Positions 39,394-49,095 are shown, counted from the first letter of the stretch. The stretch is DNA of 56,768 nucleotides from an uncultured Clostridia bacterium (GCA_946403085.1 CAMIYM010000014.1:1-56768); one strand, 5' to 3'. Translations and numbers: made by a program. The notes: generated from the letters alone by a model not told the origin.

Positions 39394-41481
39394 ATGGACA
39401 GAGTTAAAGCTACCCAAAGAGCCGAAGAATTAGTCAGCAAGATGACAGTCGAGGAAGCTGCCTCACAGTTGAGATATGACTCTCCTGCAATTGAACGTCT
39501 GGGCATTCCCGAATACAACTGGTGGAACGAATCACTCCATGGAGTAGCAAGAGCAGGTACTGCTACGAGCTTCCCTCAGGCGATAGGTCTCGGTGCTACA
39601 TTCGACCAGGAACTGCTTGGAAAAGTAGGTGATGTCTGCGGTAACGAGGGCCGTGCCAAGTATAACGAATATAAGCAGAACGGTGACCGTGATATCTATA
39701 AGGGACTTACTTTCTGGTCACCTAACGTAAACCTTTTCAGAGACCCCAGGTGGGGCAGAGGCCAGGAGACATACGGTGAAGATCCGGTTCTTATATCCAG
39801 ACTTGCCGTTCCTTTCATCGAAGGTCTTCAGGGTGACGGAGAGTACATGAAGGGCGCTGCATGCGCTAAGCACTTCGTCGTTCACTCAGGTCCTGAGGCA
39901 TTAAGACACCAGTTCAATGCCACATGCAATGACAAGGATCTTAACGAGACATATCTTCCTGCTTTCGAAGCATGCGTTGAGGAAGCAAAGGTAGAGTCCG
40001 TCATGGGCGCATATAACAGAACCAACGGTGAGCCCTGCTGTGGTCACTCTTATCTTAAGGACATCATCCGCGACAAGTGGGGATTCGAAGGCCACATCGT
40101 ATCTGACTGCTGGGCTATCAGGGATTTCCATGAGCATCACCATGTAACTAAGACCAATGAAGAGAGTGCTGCACTCGCTCTGAAGAAGGGGTGCGATCTT
40201 AACTGCGGATGCACATATATCCATCTCATGAGCGCTTACAATCAGGGCCTCATCACAGAAGAGGATATCAGGACTGCAGCAGTAAGACTCTTTACCACAA
40301 GATTCATCTTAGGCATGTTCGATGAGACTGAATTCGATGGCCTTAACTATCTCGATGTTGAGACACGCGAGAATCTCGCTGTAGCGAAAAGAGCATCCGA
40401 TGAGAGTATCGTCCTCCTTAAGAACGACGGTATCCTTCCTATCGACAAGAATAAGAACAAGGTCATCTCCGTAATCGGCCCTAACGCTGATTCCAGAGCA
40501 TGCCTCATTGGAAACTACTATGGAACATCTTCCGAGTACATTACCGCATTAGAGGGTATAAGGAACGCCGCAGGAGAGGATATGAGGATCCTCTATTCTG
40601 AAGGATGCAATATCAGTCTTCCCAAGCCGGACTTCCTCTCACGCGAGTATCACCGTCTTGCAGAGGCTAAGGCTGTCATGAGCAGATCAGATCTCGTTAT
40701 CCTCGTAATCGGTCTTAACGAGAACCTTGAAGGAGAGGAAGGAGACCAGGGCAACCAGTATAAGTCAGGCGATAAGCCGGATCTCCTGTTCCCTAAGACA
40801 CAGCGCAAACTGATCGATGCTGTCATCGCATCAGGCAAACCTTTCATCACAGTAGTAATGGCAGGTTCTGCTATGGACTTGAGCGTACTTAACGACAAGT
40901 CTTCTGCTATCCTCCAGGCTTGGTATCCGGGTGCAAGAGGCGGCCAGTCAATAGGTGACATCCTCTTCGGCAAGGTCAATCCTTCAGGCAAGCTCCCCGT
41001 TACATTCTATAAGGACACCAACGATCTTCCTGACTTTGAGGATTACTCGATGAAGGGCAGAACATACCGTTATATCGAGACAGAGCCCCTCTATCCGTTC
41101 GGCTTCGGTCTTACATACGGTAATATGGATATCACATCCGTTGATAAGGAAGGCGGCAGGGATGAAGGCCTTAAGATCAAGGTCAATGTCAGCAATACAG
41201 GTGATATAAAGACATCTGAAGTCATCCAGGTCTACTTCAAGGCAGAAGATCCCAACGAAGTCAGAAATACCAGACTTGCTGCATTTACCAGAGTGACACT
41301 CGGCGCAGGTGAGAGCTCGGTCGTCGAGATCGAAGTACCTTCTGAGCGTTTCAAAGTCGTAAATGACAAGGGCGAGAAGGTCATGCCGGAGGGAAATGTT
41401 AACGTTTATGTCGGCTTCGGCCAGCCCGACAGCCTTACAGAGAGCCTTACGGGCAAGAAAGCGTGCACTTTCACCGTTTGA
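39394..41481 (+). CDS. Glycoside hydrolase family 3 (beta-xylosidase/beta-glucosidase)
   Basis: 695 residues. An (alpha/beta)8 domain (about 1-310) has the GH3 landmarks WWNESLHGVARAG, FRDPRWGRGQETYGEDP, CAKHFVVHSG and the catalytic nucleophile D238 in HIVSDCWAI. The alpha/beta sandwich domain follows (about 350-560, with VIGLNENLEGEEGDQ) and then a C-terminal fibronectin-III-like domain (about 590-690). The WNESLHGV and RWGRGQETYGED motifs favour the xylosidase-like branch over glucosidases. No signal peptide, so it acts on imported oligosaccharides. It is monocistronic, under the AraC-type motif, with the terminator at 41509. Confidence 0.93.
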   Translation: MDRVKATQRAEELVSKMTVEEAASQLRYDSPAIERLGIPEYNWWNESLHGVARAGTATSFPQAIGLGATFDQELLGKVGDVCGNEGRAKYNEYKQNGDRDIYKGLTFWSPNVNLFRDPRWGRGQETYGEDPVLISRLAVPFIEGLQGDGEYMKGAACAKHFVVHSGPEALRHQFNATCNDKDLNETYLPAFEACVEEAKVESVMGAYNRTNGEPCCGHSYLKDIIRDKWGFEGHIVSDCWAIRDFHEHHHVTKTNEESAALALKKGCDLNCGCTYIHLMSAYNQGLITEEDIRTAAVRLFTTRFILGMFDETEFDGLNYLDVETRENLAVAKRASDESIVLLKNDGILPIDKNKNKVISVIGPNADSRACLIGNYYGTSSEYITALEGIRNAAGEDMRILYSEGCNISLPKPDFLSREYHRLAEAKAVMSRSDLVILVIGLNENLEGEEGDQGNQYKSGDKPDLLFPKTQRKLIDAVIASGKPFITVVMAGSAMDLSVLNDKSSAILQAWYPGARGGQSIGDILFGKVNPSGKLPVTFYKDTNDLPDFEDYSMKGRTYRYIETEPLYPFGFGLTYGNMDITSVDKEGGRDEGLKIKVNVSNTGDIKTSEVIQVYFKAEDPNEVRNTRLAAFTRVTLGAGESSVVEIEVPSERFKVVNDKGEKVMPEGNVNVYVGFGQPDSLTESLTGKKACTFTV

Positions 41482-41508
41482 GCAAGAATCCATTGTTTTA
41501 GCGGTTTC

Positions 41509-41546
41509 CAGGCTTTGTAACATTGTTACAAAGCCTGTTTTTTATT
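41509..41546 (+). terminator. Terminator of GH3, containing TGTAACATTGTTACA (copy 3)
   Basis: 13-bp stem CAGGCTTTGTAAC / GTTACAAAGCCTG with an ATT loop and six T. The tip of the stem is the same 15-mer palindrome (41516-41530) seen at 1862 and 20314; here a terminator hairpin is the simplest explanation. Confidence 0.9.
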
Positions 41547-41627
41547 CATCCCGAAACCCCTGAAACATAATGAGATAAGGCATTTGGCTTGTTCTTAATT
41601 TGTTTATGTAATTAACAAAAAGGTAAT

Positions 41628-41656
41628 TTGACACTCTGAAAAGTCAATCTTAAAAT
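41628..41656 (+). promoter_or_regulatory. Promoter of the type IV pilus locus
   Basis: Consensus -35 TTGACA at 41628-41633, a 17-bp spacer and -10 TAAAAT at 41651-41656, in an A+T-rich stretch 75 bases before the first prepilin start. Confidence 0.75.
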
Positions 41657-41730
41657 TAATTATAAGAAAAATTTATATTTTTCGGGTAATTCGGATCTTA
41701 AGCGGCGTGCTGCAAGGAGAGTTACAAAGC

Positions 41731-43212
41731 ATGGCAGTCAAGGCAATCAGTAAGACTTGCAGAAAGAACAGAAACTCACGTGGTATTACTCTCGTCGAGC
41801 TTATTGTCGTGCTTGTAATCATGTCGATCCTCGCTGCATCCGGAATCTTCTCCGCAGTCGGTTTCGTAAAGAGATCCCAGCTCACCCAGAATGACAAGAA
41901 TGCCGAGACCATCTACCAGGCAGCGCAGACAGCACTTCTTCAGTTAGAGAAGAGCGGTTCCATCGATACATGGGTCAAGAACAAGCTGATTGCATCAGGC
42001 TGTGGTACGGCTTTTGACTATGACAGCGGCAATCCGTCTTCCAATGAAGATTTTGAGAAGTCTTTTGATCCTTCCGGTTTCTCAAGTGATACAGATACAA
42101 CACCTAATAAGACATGGCACATGAGATATGTCATGACTACTTATCCCGGTAAGGACGATGCCCAGAGCAAGAACTTGAAGGAACTTATCCAGCCTTACTT
42201 CTACGATGCTACGATCTTCAACGGCACGGTTACTGTCGAGTTCGACGTCGAGAAGGCTTATGACGCACGTAAGAATCCTCATTATTCAGCTAGAGCATTA
42301 AGCGTATTCGTAAGTTCACGCGATAAGTCCGGCTGGTCCGGTGCGACAGTTCCGAAAAGAGCCATCAGCTCAAGAGGCAACACACTTATCGGTTACTATG
42401 ACGGCTATACAGGATTCTCAGTAGATACTGTATATCTCCCCAAGATCGAAGACGGTCTGTCCATAAGAGAATTCTCCTATGACAATATGACCGGGAGTCT
42501 TAGCTGGATCGCAAATCTTGAGCGTCATCCGGTTACCGGACACGCAGAGCACATCTACTACATGATCGAGCTCTATCCCGGCAAGGAAAATTCAAAGAGA
42601 TTCTTCATCAATGAGGATTTCTTATTCTCAAATGTTACTGTCGCTACGGCTAATAAATATAACCTCATCAATGCACTGAGCGGAAAAGCTGAAGGCGATA
42701 TGATCATGATCGGCGGCAAGTCCTTTGAAGTTCATGTTGCAGAGAACGATCTAGTATATGTCCATACCAATGAGGACGATTCTGTTGATGCTACAGTCAC
42801 AGAGACTTATATCGAAGTAGAGGCACGTGTCTATTCCAACAGGACTGCCACACACGACAACTATAAGGCGATCAATTCAAGCACATCCATGATAAGTGTT
42901 CCTTTGAGAGTAACTCTTGTTCACGGTGAGCATGATGAAGACGATAACATCAAGCCTGACTATATCATCTATTCACTGGACATCTCATCATTCTTAGACG
43001 ATACCGAAAGCGAAGCTTCACTTATCGTCTGCCCGAATGACTTTACAGATGCATCTGACCTTAAGTCATTCAATGACAGAACGGGAATCGTTCCTATGAA
43101 CAAGGGCAAGAATACTGATATAGGACCTGTCGTAGTACCTGAAGAACCCGAAGAGGGCGGTGAAGGCGGCGAAGGCGGATCCGGTGAGGGCAATAACGGC
43201 GAAGGCGGCTGA
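41731..43212 (+). CDS. Large type IV prepilin-like protein with Gly/Glu-rich tail
   Basis: 493 residues from the ATG at 41731 with AAGGAGAG upstream; an in-frame ATG-like start at 41707 is less likely. The class III signal SRG|ITLVELIVVLVIMSILAASG places the cleavage after G18 and Glu at mature position 5. After the pilin helix comes a large beta-rich ectodomain of about 380 residues, then an acidic tail with GGEGGEGGSGEGN at the C-terminus. Most pilins have 130-200 residues, so this is over twice the usual size. It opens the pilus operon and may be a minor pilin with an adhesive or enzymatic head. No known head domain is recognised. Confidence 0.88.
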   Translation: MAVKAISKTCRKNRNSRGITLVELIVVLVIMSILAASGIFSAVGFVKRSQLTQNDKNAETIYQAAQTALLQLEKSGSIDTWVKNKLIASGCGTAFDYDSGNPSSNEDFEKSFDPSGFSSDTDTTPNKTWHMRYVMTTYPGKDDAQSKNLKELIQPYFYDATIFNGTVTVEFDVEKAYDARKNPHYSARALSVFVSSRDKSGWSGATVPKRAISSRGNTLIGYYDGYTGFSVDTVYLPKIEDGLSIREFSYDNMTGSLSWIANLERHPVTGHAEHIYYMIELYPGKENSKRFFINEDFLFSNVTVATANKYNLINALSGKAEGDMIMIGGKSFEVHVAENDLVYVHTNEDDSVDATVTETYIEVEARVYSNRTATHDNYKAINSSTSMISVPLRVTLVHGEHDEDDNIKPDYIIYSLDISSFLDDTESEASLIVCPNDFTDASDLKSFNDRTGIVPMNKGKNTDIGPVVVPEEPEEGGEGGEGGSGEGNNGEGG

Positions 43213-43335
43213 TTCGGGCAGCTGTTAATAGCGGTTATAAAATAAAAATAGAACTAAAGGATCAAATTGTGTTAACATTTTTATGAGGGCACAAGATCCG
43301 CCAAAGATAATAAATTAAGTATTTTGGAGGGTGTT

Positions 43336-43845
43336 TTGGCAAGTTCTGCTGAAGAAAGAGAAAGACGCGAGGGGACCGTTTTCTACAGGAGACGTATCGG
43401 CGACTGGATCAGGCGCTATATCATTGAATTGGTCATTATCGCAGCTGCAGTAGCATTCGGTATCGTAACTACCGTTGTAACTTCCAATGCCCGCAGGGTT
43501 TTCCGTGAAGCAAAAGACATCAGAACAGCCCTGAAGTTTGTCGGCACACAGTACTACGGCGGCAATACTTCCATCTACGATCCGTCTGATCCGACAGGCC
43601 TTGCAAAGGGTGCTGCCGAGAGCATTGCCGAAGTATCCACTCATGACGGCCAGGTTTTCCTTTATGCCTGGGATGATGAAGAGAATATCCCCTTAAGATT
43701 TGAGTACAAGAAGGGTGCTTACACAGTTATCTACACGGCTGATGTTTATTCGGGCAATAACAAAGAGAATGAATCCGCTTCCCAGATGATGGGCAGATGG
43801 GATGTCACATATTCGTTCAACGTATTGAAGTACGAAGCGGAATAA
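43336..43845 (+). CDS. Single-span protein of the pilus locus, unknown function
   Basis: 169 residues from a TTG at 43336, with GGAGGG at 43326-43331; an in-frame TTG at 43324 would overlap that site. A charged cytoplasmic N-terminus (about 28 residues) precedes a span near 30-52 and then a small extracytoplasmic domain. The span lacks the prepilin cleavage motif and Glu5, so it is probably not a pilin. It sits between the first large prepilin and pilC and may be an assembly or alignment component. Family not recognised. Confidence 0.72.
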   Translation: MASSAEERERREGTVFYRRRIGDWIRRYIIELVIIAAAVAFGIVTTVVTSNARRVFREAKDIRTALKFVGTQYYGGNTSIYDPSDPTGLAKGAAESIAEVSTHDGQVFLYAWDDEENIPLRFEYKKGAYTVIYTADVYSGNNKENESASQMMGRWDVTYSFNVLKYEAE

Positions 43846-43866
43846 TAAGGAGAAAGGAAGAAACGT

Positions 43867-45063
43867 ATGCCGGAATATAAGTATAAGGCGCAAGACCAGA
43901 ACGGCAAGATCGTAAGAGGGCGTTCAGACGCTCCTGACGCTGCTGCTCTCCAGAAACGTTTCCACGAAGAAGGCCTCACTCTTCTTGAGGTATCTCCGGT
44001 CGTAAGACGTATCGCATTGAAGCAGCTTAAGAAGGGACAGTTAGCTGACTTCGCAAGACAGCTCGGAACGCTTACAAAAGCCGGTGTATCCCTTGTTAAG
44101 ACATTGGAGATCATCGCTCACGATGAATCCATCGGTACATATGAGAGAGATATTTACTTGAAGCTCCGTGACAGGATCGTTCAGGGTATCTCTTTATCTG
44201 CCGCTATGGAAGAATTAGATCCTGCATTCCCTCCGCTCTTCGTATTCATGATGCGTGCTACGGAGCAGACAGGTAATATCGACGATACTGCTTTAAGACT
44301 TGCAAAGCACTATACTGAAGAGAACGAGCTCGAGCAGCAGGTCAAGAGCTCACTTACATATCCTAAGATCTTAGGTGTATTGATCGTTGTAGTTATCGCT
44401 ATCCTCTTCGGATATGTATTGCCGCAGTTCGAAGACCTCTTTGCAGGAATGCCTTCGCTTCCTCTTCCGACAAGGATCCTCATGGCGATTTCAAACTTCG
44501 TTGCGACCAGGTGGTACATCATCCTGATCGTTGCAGCTCTCGTCATCATCTTCGGCAAGATCTTCATAAGACTTCCTGCCATCCGCTATCAGATCGACAA
44601 GATCAAGTGCATGGGCAGATGGGGCAAGCTCACGAAGGTCATCTATTCCGCAAGATTTGCAAGAACATTAAGCTCACTTTATGCAGGCGGTATCCCGATC
44701 TATTCATGTATCGATATCGCGAAAAGTACTATCGGCAACTCTTATATCGAAGCACAGTTTGACGAAGTTCTTAAGAGAGTATCAGGCGGTAGTTCCGTAT
44801 CTGATTCATTAAGAGACGTAAACGGATTTGTCCAGAAGCTCTCATCATCCATCAGGATCGGTGAGGAGACAGGTATGCTGGCTCCTATGCTCGAATCCGT
44901 TGCAAACGATCTGGACTTCTACTCAAGACAGGCACTCGTCAAGTTAACATCTTATATCGAGCCGGTAATGATCGTCGTAATGGCGGCTATCGTCGGCTTC
45001 GTAATCATCGCGGTAATCCAGCCTATCTATAACTCCTATGCGACTATAGGTGCAGGTACATAA
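43867..45063 (+). CDS. pilC: Type IV pilus inner-membrane platform protein PilC/GspF
   Basis: 398 residues with the duplicated T2SSF domain. An N-terminal YKYKAQDQNGKIVRGRSDAPDAAALQ lead is typical of PilC/GspF. The first T2SSF repeat is near 60-185 (FARQLGTLTKAGVSLVKTLEII) and the second near 265-390 (FARTLSSLYAGGIPIYSCIDIA), with spans near 165-190, 212-232 and 368-390. The AGG/AGI motifs and SLS pattern fit. It is the membrane base on which PilB drives pilin assembly. Its order among pilus genes and short spacing indicate one operon. Confidence 0.95.
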   Translation: MPEYKYKAQDQNGKIVRGRSDAPDAAALQKRFHEEGLTLLEVSPVVRRIALKQLKKGQLADFARQLGTLTKAGVSLVKTLEIIAHDESIGTYERDIYLKLRDRIVQGISLSAAMEELDPAFPPLFVFMMRATEQTGNIDDTALRLAKHYTEENELEQQVKSSLTYPKILGVLIVVVIAILFGYVLPQFEDLFAGMPSLPLPTRILMAISNFVATRWYIILIVAALVIIFGKIFIRLPAIRYQIDKIKCMGRWGKLTKVIYSARFARTLSSLYAGGIPIYSCIDIAKSTIGNSYIEAQFDEVLKRVSGGSSVSDSLRDVNGFVQKLSSSIRIGEETGMLAPMLESVANDLDFYSRQALVKLTSYIEPVMIVVMAAIVGFVIIAVIQPIYNSYATIGAGT

Positions 45064-45080
45064 GAAAGGTAAGAAAGCAT

Positions 45081-46580
45081 ATGTCTGTTACGGTATTTCT
45101 ATCTAATACGAACATTCAGATCGTAGTCGGTACTGGTGCTACGAAAGCGACCAAGGTTAAGAACCTGGTATCCGTCGGTGTTCCGAGCGGTGCGGTCCTT
45201 AACGGCGTCGTCATGGATGAGAATGCGCTTGTTGCAGCTATCCAGGAATGCTGGAAGATCAATAAGCTCCCCAAGAGTGAAGTAACACTCATCCTGAACA
45301 GCCCTCAGCTCCGAGCGTCACTTATCGACATGCCGATCATGCCCGATAAGAAGACTACCGAATACGTTCAGCGTGAGACAAAAGACGGCAGACTCCAGAA
45401 GCCCGTTACTGCATGGTACCTGCAGGAAAGAAATACCAAGCTCAAGACACAGAAAGTCGTAGCTGAGACAGCAGATGCCCAGTTCATCGATACATATGTA
45501 AATATCTTCGCAAAAGCCGGGATCAAGCTCGTTGATATCCACGATGGTGTCAGCCTTGCTATCGGTCTTTTAAGAGGCGCGACACGTAATAAGACAGTCG
45601 TATACATGATCCTCGACGGTACTTCACTCGTTACGATCTTCTTCTCGAAGGGTCAGTACTTCTATCACTCAACAAAGCGTGTATTCAACCAGCCCGGTTC
45701 TTCCGAGTTCGCGAAAGAGATCTTCGGTTCTGTATCTGAGATCCGTCAGTTCGCATCAGCACAGAAGCTCGAAGACAGCATCGAGGAACTGCAGTTCGCA
45801 GGCCTCGGTGACCAGCAGGTATCAAGGCTTGCAGACGATATCAGTGACATCGATAACACGATCAAGCTCTCTGCAGTATCCTGCCCGAGCTATGTAATCA
45901 TCAAGAATAATCCGAAGCAGTTCCCTTACTTCGTATATCCTGTCGCAGGTCTTGCAAAGCTTAATCCGCAGAAGCTCGACATGATGACAGCTAATAAGAA
46001 GAGTGCGGACGCCTTTATAAAGAGAAGAAATGCACTTAAGTTCATTCTTCCTGCAGTAGGCATAATCTCCGTATTGCTTATCACGTTCGGTGCGCTCACG
46101 GGACTTGGTATCTACAAGCAGCAGCAATTAAGCGCACTGAATCTTGAGAACAGCAATCCTGTAACTGTTGCCAATGCTGCACGTTATGAGGAAATATCAG
46201 AAGTTATTAAGAATGTTGGCGGCAAGCAGGGCGGTGTTAATCTTTTCCGCAAGTACATTGATTCTTACCCGATCCCTGATTCGACCATCAACAAGGTAAT
46301 ATCTGAAGCTGCACAGAAGTACAGCGTAAAGGTCATCTTCAATTCCTATGATGCAGGTTCCGGCATCTTCAGCATCACAGCAGAGTCTTCCGAAGTAGAA
46401 CAGATCAACAAGTTCATCGCAGATCTGATGAGTATGGATAACTTCGAGAGGATCGACTATACGGGATATACATCCATCACAGATAAGAGCGGCAATTCCG
46501 GATGGCAGATCAATGTGGTCTGCACACTTGCAGCCCGCACATCTGAGACGGATGCATCTAAGAGCGGGGAGGAAGGCTGA
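45081..46580 (+). CDS. PilM-PilN fusion protein
   Basis: 499 residues. The first 300 or so look like PilM, an actin-fold cytoplasmic protein (VFLSNTNIQIVVGTGA, LILNSPQLRASLIDMPIMPDKK, KTVVYMILDGTSLVTIFFSKGQYFY). One span at about 320-344 (ILPAVGIISVLLITFGALTGLGIY) is followed by an extracytoplasmic PilN-like domain with coiled-coil and ferredoxin-like parts. In most species PilM and PilN are separate and interact through the PilN N-terminus; here they form one chain. It precedes a PilO-like gene by 2 bases, the normal M-N-O order. It links PilB/PilC to the outer alignment complex. Confidence 0.82.
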   Translation: MSVTVFLSNTNIQIVVGTGATKATKVKNLVSVGVPSGAVLNGVVMDENALVAAIQECWKINKLPKSEVTLILNSPQLRASLIDMPIMPDKKTTEYVQRETKDGRLQKPVTAWYLQERNTKLKTQKVVAETADAQFIDTYVNIFAKAGIKLVDIHDGVSLAIGLLRGATRNKTVVYMILDGTSLVTIFFSKGQYFYHSTKRVFNQPGSSEFAKEIFGSVSEIRQFASAQKLEDSIEELQFAGLGDQQVSRLADDISDIDNTIKLSAVSCPSYVIIKNNPKQFPYFVYPVAGLAKLNPQKLDMMTANKKSADAFIKRRNALKFILPAVGIISVLLITFGALTGLGIYKQQQLSALNLENSNPVTVANAARYEEISEVIKNVGGKQGGVNLFRKYIDSYPIPDSTINKVISEAAQKYSVKVIFNSYDAGSGIFSITAESSEVEQINKFIADLMSMDNFERIDYTGYTSITDKSGNSGWQINVVCTLAARTSETDASKSGEEG

Positions 46581-46582
46581 TT

Positions 46583-47386
46583 ATGAAATTTGATACTAAC
46601 CTTAAACCTCAGGATAAAAGAACGATAGGCATCGTTGTATTTGTAGCTATCGTAGCACTTTTCTGCTGGTACCTGATAAGACCTGCATGGATCAGAATAG
46701 GAGACCTTGATGACAAGATCAAGCAGGCTGAGCTCACAAGGCAGGAAAACCGCCTGAAGACGATCAACTTAGCATCTGCAGAGGTCCTTTATGATTTATC
46801 TGTTAAGGCTATCACAGAAGGTACTACTGATTTCTACGATGTAATGGATAACTCAGAGATCGAGAAGATGGGTACAGCTTATATCCTTAAGCATGGACTT
46901 ACTCCTGTCGATTTTACTATCGACTTAAGAGACGGTTCCGCTGTTGCTGAAGTTCCTTATCAGTATTCCGGCATCAAGGCGCCTTCTGATTCCGAGTCAA
47001 ACAAGACTTCAACATCTATGGCTACTCCTACTCCCAAGCCGGTAGGAAAGACTGTTAAGAATCCTGCAACATCTGCTCTTGATGTCCAGTCACTTCAGGT
47101 CTACTACAATGAAGCAGTCAACGGAGTAAAGTCCACTACTGTAGCAGAGATACAGTGTGCGAAGATCACGATCGTCGTACAGGGTACAAGAGGCAGATGC
47201 CAGGGCATGATCGACCAGCTTACCAAGAACCCGTCGATCAGAGTAAGGGGCTTTAGCTGGAGTGATGCAGAGCCTGTCTATACAGTTGATAAAGACGGCA
47301 ACAAGACACTTGTTAATGCAGACTGCAAGGAATTAAGGATCGATCTTAATTTCTATATGGCCGACAAGCCTCATTTTGAAGAATAA
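46583..47386 (+). CDS. PilO-like pilus assembly protein
   Basis: 267 residues. A short cytoplasmic N-terminus (KFDTNLKPQDKRTIG) is followed by a span near 17-35, a coiled coil (about 40-75, IGDLDDKIKQAELTRQENRL) and a globular extracytoplasmic domain interrupted by a Thr/Ser/Pro-rich linker (about 130-165, SMATPTPKPVGK). This is the PilO/GspM-like plan. It follows the PilM-PilN fusion by 2 bases and precedes pilB. It probably forms a heterodimer with the PilN half of that fusion. Confidence 0.78.
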   Translation: MKFDTNLKPQDKRTIGIVVFVAIVALFCWYLIRPAWIRIGDLDDKIKQAELTRQENRLKTINLASAEVLYDLSVKAITEGTTDFYDVMDNSEIEKMGTAYILKHGLTPVDFTIDLRDGSAVAEVPYQYSGIKAPSDSESNKTSTSMATPTPKPVGKTVKNPATSALDVQSLQVYYNEAVNGVKSTTVAEIQCAKITIVVQGTRGRCQGMIDQLTKNPSIRVRGFSWSDAEPVYTVDKDGNKTLVNADCKELRIDLNFYMADKPHFEE

Positions 47387-47400
47387 GAAGGATAACACTT

Positions 47401-49095
47401 ATGGATAACAATGCACAGGCCAGCAAAATCAGAATAGGTGATCTCCTCGTTACTGCAGGTTATATCACCGAAGCTCAGCTCAAAGAAGCTCTTACCATCC
47501 AGAAGGAATCGCAGGGCAAGCGTGTCGGTGAGGTCCTCCAGGAATTAGGCTATGCCACAGAGAAGCAGATCCTGACGGCTCTTGCTGAGAGACTCGGCAC
47601 TGAGGTTATCGATATCGTTACTTATAAGATCGATGTCGAAGCAGTTAAGCTCATCCCTAAGCAGATGGCTGAGCAATATATCATGATGCCTGTCGATAAC
47701 AAAGACGGTCAGGTCATCCTTGCTGTTAACGATCCTCTTAACCTCTACGCGATTGAGGATATCAGACAGACGATAGGTCTTCCTCTCGTAACTGTTCTTG
47801 CAGAGCTTGAACCTCTGAAGAGTGCCATCGAGTATCAGTATGCCGAAATCAAGGCAAAGGCGGCAGCTGAGAATGCGAATGTCAATGCCACCGGTATGGA
47901 CGTTGATGAGCTTGTCATCGATACAAGTGCCGGTGCTGATGATGCACCTATCATCAACCTCGTTAACTCACTTCTTGATAAGGCTTTCCAGGATAACGCA
48001 TCCGATATCCATATCGAACCTTTTGAGCGTAACGTCATGGTAAGAATGCGTATCGACGGTACACTCCTCGATTACATCTCTTTGCAGAAGAACGTTCAGG
48101 ATTCACTCGTTGCCAGAATCAAGATCATGGGCGAGATGGATATCGCTGAGCGTCGTATCCCTCAGGACGGTCACTTCAGAGTAAGGATCCAGGGCCAGAT
48201 CGTTAACGTCCGTGTTAACGTAATCCCTACCGTATTCGGCGAGAAGGTCGTTATGCGTCTCATCATGTCAGTAGTCGAGATCGACCATAATGAGACATTC
48301 GGTATGGCTCAGGATGCATTCAACAAGTTCTCTGAGATGCTGAAGATGCCTAACGGACTTATCTATATCACAGGTCCTACGGGTTCCGGTAAGTCAACAA
48401 CACTCTATAACGCTTTGGCTTCACTCTCACACAAACAGGTAAACATCAGTACGATCGAAGATCCTGTCGAGAAGAATCTCCCGAGACTTAACCAGGTACA
48501 GGTTCATCCACAGGCAGGTCTCACATTCGAGATCGGATTAAGAGCTCTCATGCGTCAGGACCCTGATATCATCATGGTAGGTGAGACGCGTGATGCTGAG
48601 ACCGCTACGATCGCCATCAGAGCTGCTATCACAGGCCACCTGGTACTTTCCACACTGCATACCAACGACGCGGCATCGACTGTCGTAAGACTCATAGACA
48701 TGGGTTCCGAGCCTTATCTCTTATCCTCTGCTCTTGCAGGCGTAGTAGCCCAGAGACTTGTACGTAAGGTATGTCCTCACTGCGGCAGGGTAGAGCGTCT
48801 TACAGAAGCACAGATCGAGTTCGTAGGCCACGATATCCCTACTGCAAAGAAAGCCGTAGGATGCGTTCACTGCCACGGCGCAGGTTATCTGGGACGTACA
48901 GCTATCCACGAAGTCCTTGTAATCGATAAGGAACTCCGTAAGATGGTTGCTGCTAATGCGACAGCTGAAGAGATGAAGAAATACGCTATTGAACACCAGG
49001 GAATGGTTACCCTCAAACAGGCTTGCATTAAGCTCGTAGAACAAGGTATCACCACGATGGAAGAACTTGAGCGTGTCGCATATTATGACGACTAA
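47401..49095 (+). CDS. pilB: Type IV pilus assembly ATPase PilB/GspE
   Basis: 564 residues. The N-terminal MshEN/GspE_N domain (about 10-150) carries RIGDLLVTAGYITEAQL and GEVLQELGYATEKQ. The ATPase core has Walker A GPTGSGKST at 325-333, the Asp box, Walker B RQDPDIIMVGETRD and the His box in GHLVLSTLHTNDA. The tetracysteine zinc motif C-x2-C (CPHCG) and C-x2-C (CVHCHG) near 457-500 marks the assembly ATPase PilB rather than a PilT retraction motor. No pilT gene is seen in the window. Confidence 0.96.
   Translation: MDNNAQASKIRIGDLLVTAGYITEAQLKEALTIQKESQGKRVGEVLQELGYATEKQILTALAERLGTEVIDIVTYKIDVEAVKLIPKQMAEQYIMMPVDNKDGQVILAVNDPLNLYAIEDIRQTIGLPLVTVLAELEPLKSAIEYQYAEIKAKAAAENANVNATGMDVDELVIDTSAGADDAPIINLVNSLLDKAFQDNASDIHIEPFERNVMVRMRIDGTLLDYISLQKNVQDSLVARIKIMGEMDIAERRIPQDGHFRVRIQGQIVNVRVNVIPTVFGEKVVMRLIMSVVEIDHNETFGMAQDAFNKFSEMLKMPNGLIYITGPTGSGKSTTLYNALASLSHKQVNISTIEDPVEKNLPRLNQVQVHPQAGLTFEIGLRALMRQDPDIIMVGETRDAETATIAIRAAITGHLVLSTLHTNDAASTVVRLIDMGSEPYLLSSALAGVVAQRLVRKVCPHCGRVERLTEAQIEFVGHDIPTAKKAVGCVHCHGAGYLGRTAIHEVLVIDKELRKMVAANATAEEMKKYAIEHQGMVTLKQACIKLVEQGITTMEELERVAYYDD

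Noticed and set aside
43336..43845. Calling the single-span protein a pilin
   Set aside because: No Gly/Ala cleavage site followed by Glu5 is present, and the hydrophobic segment is preceded by a long charged N-terminus.
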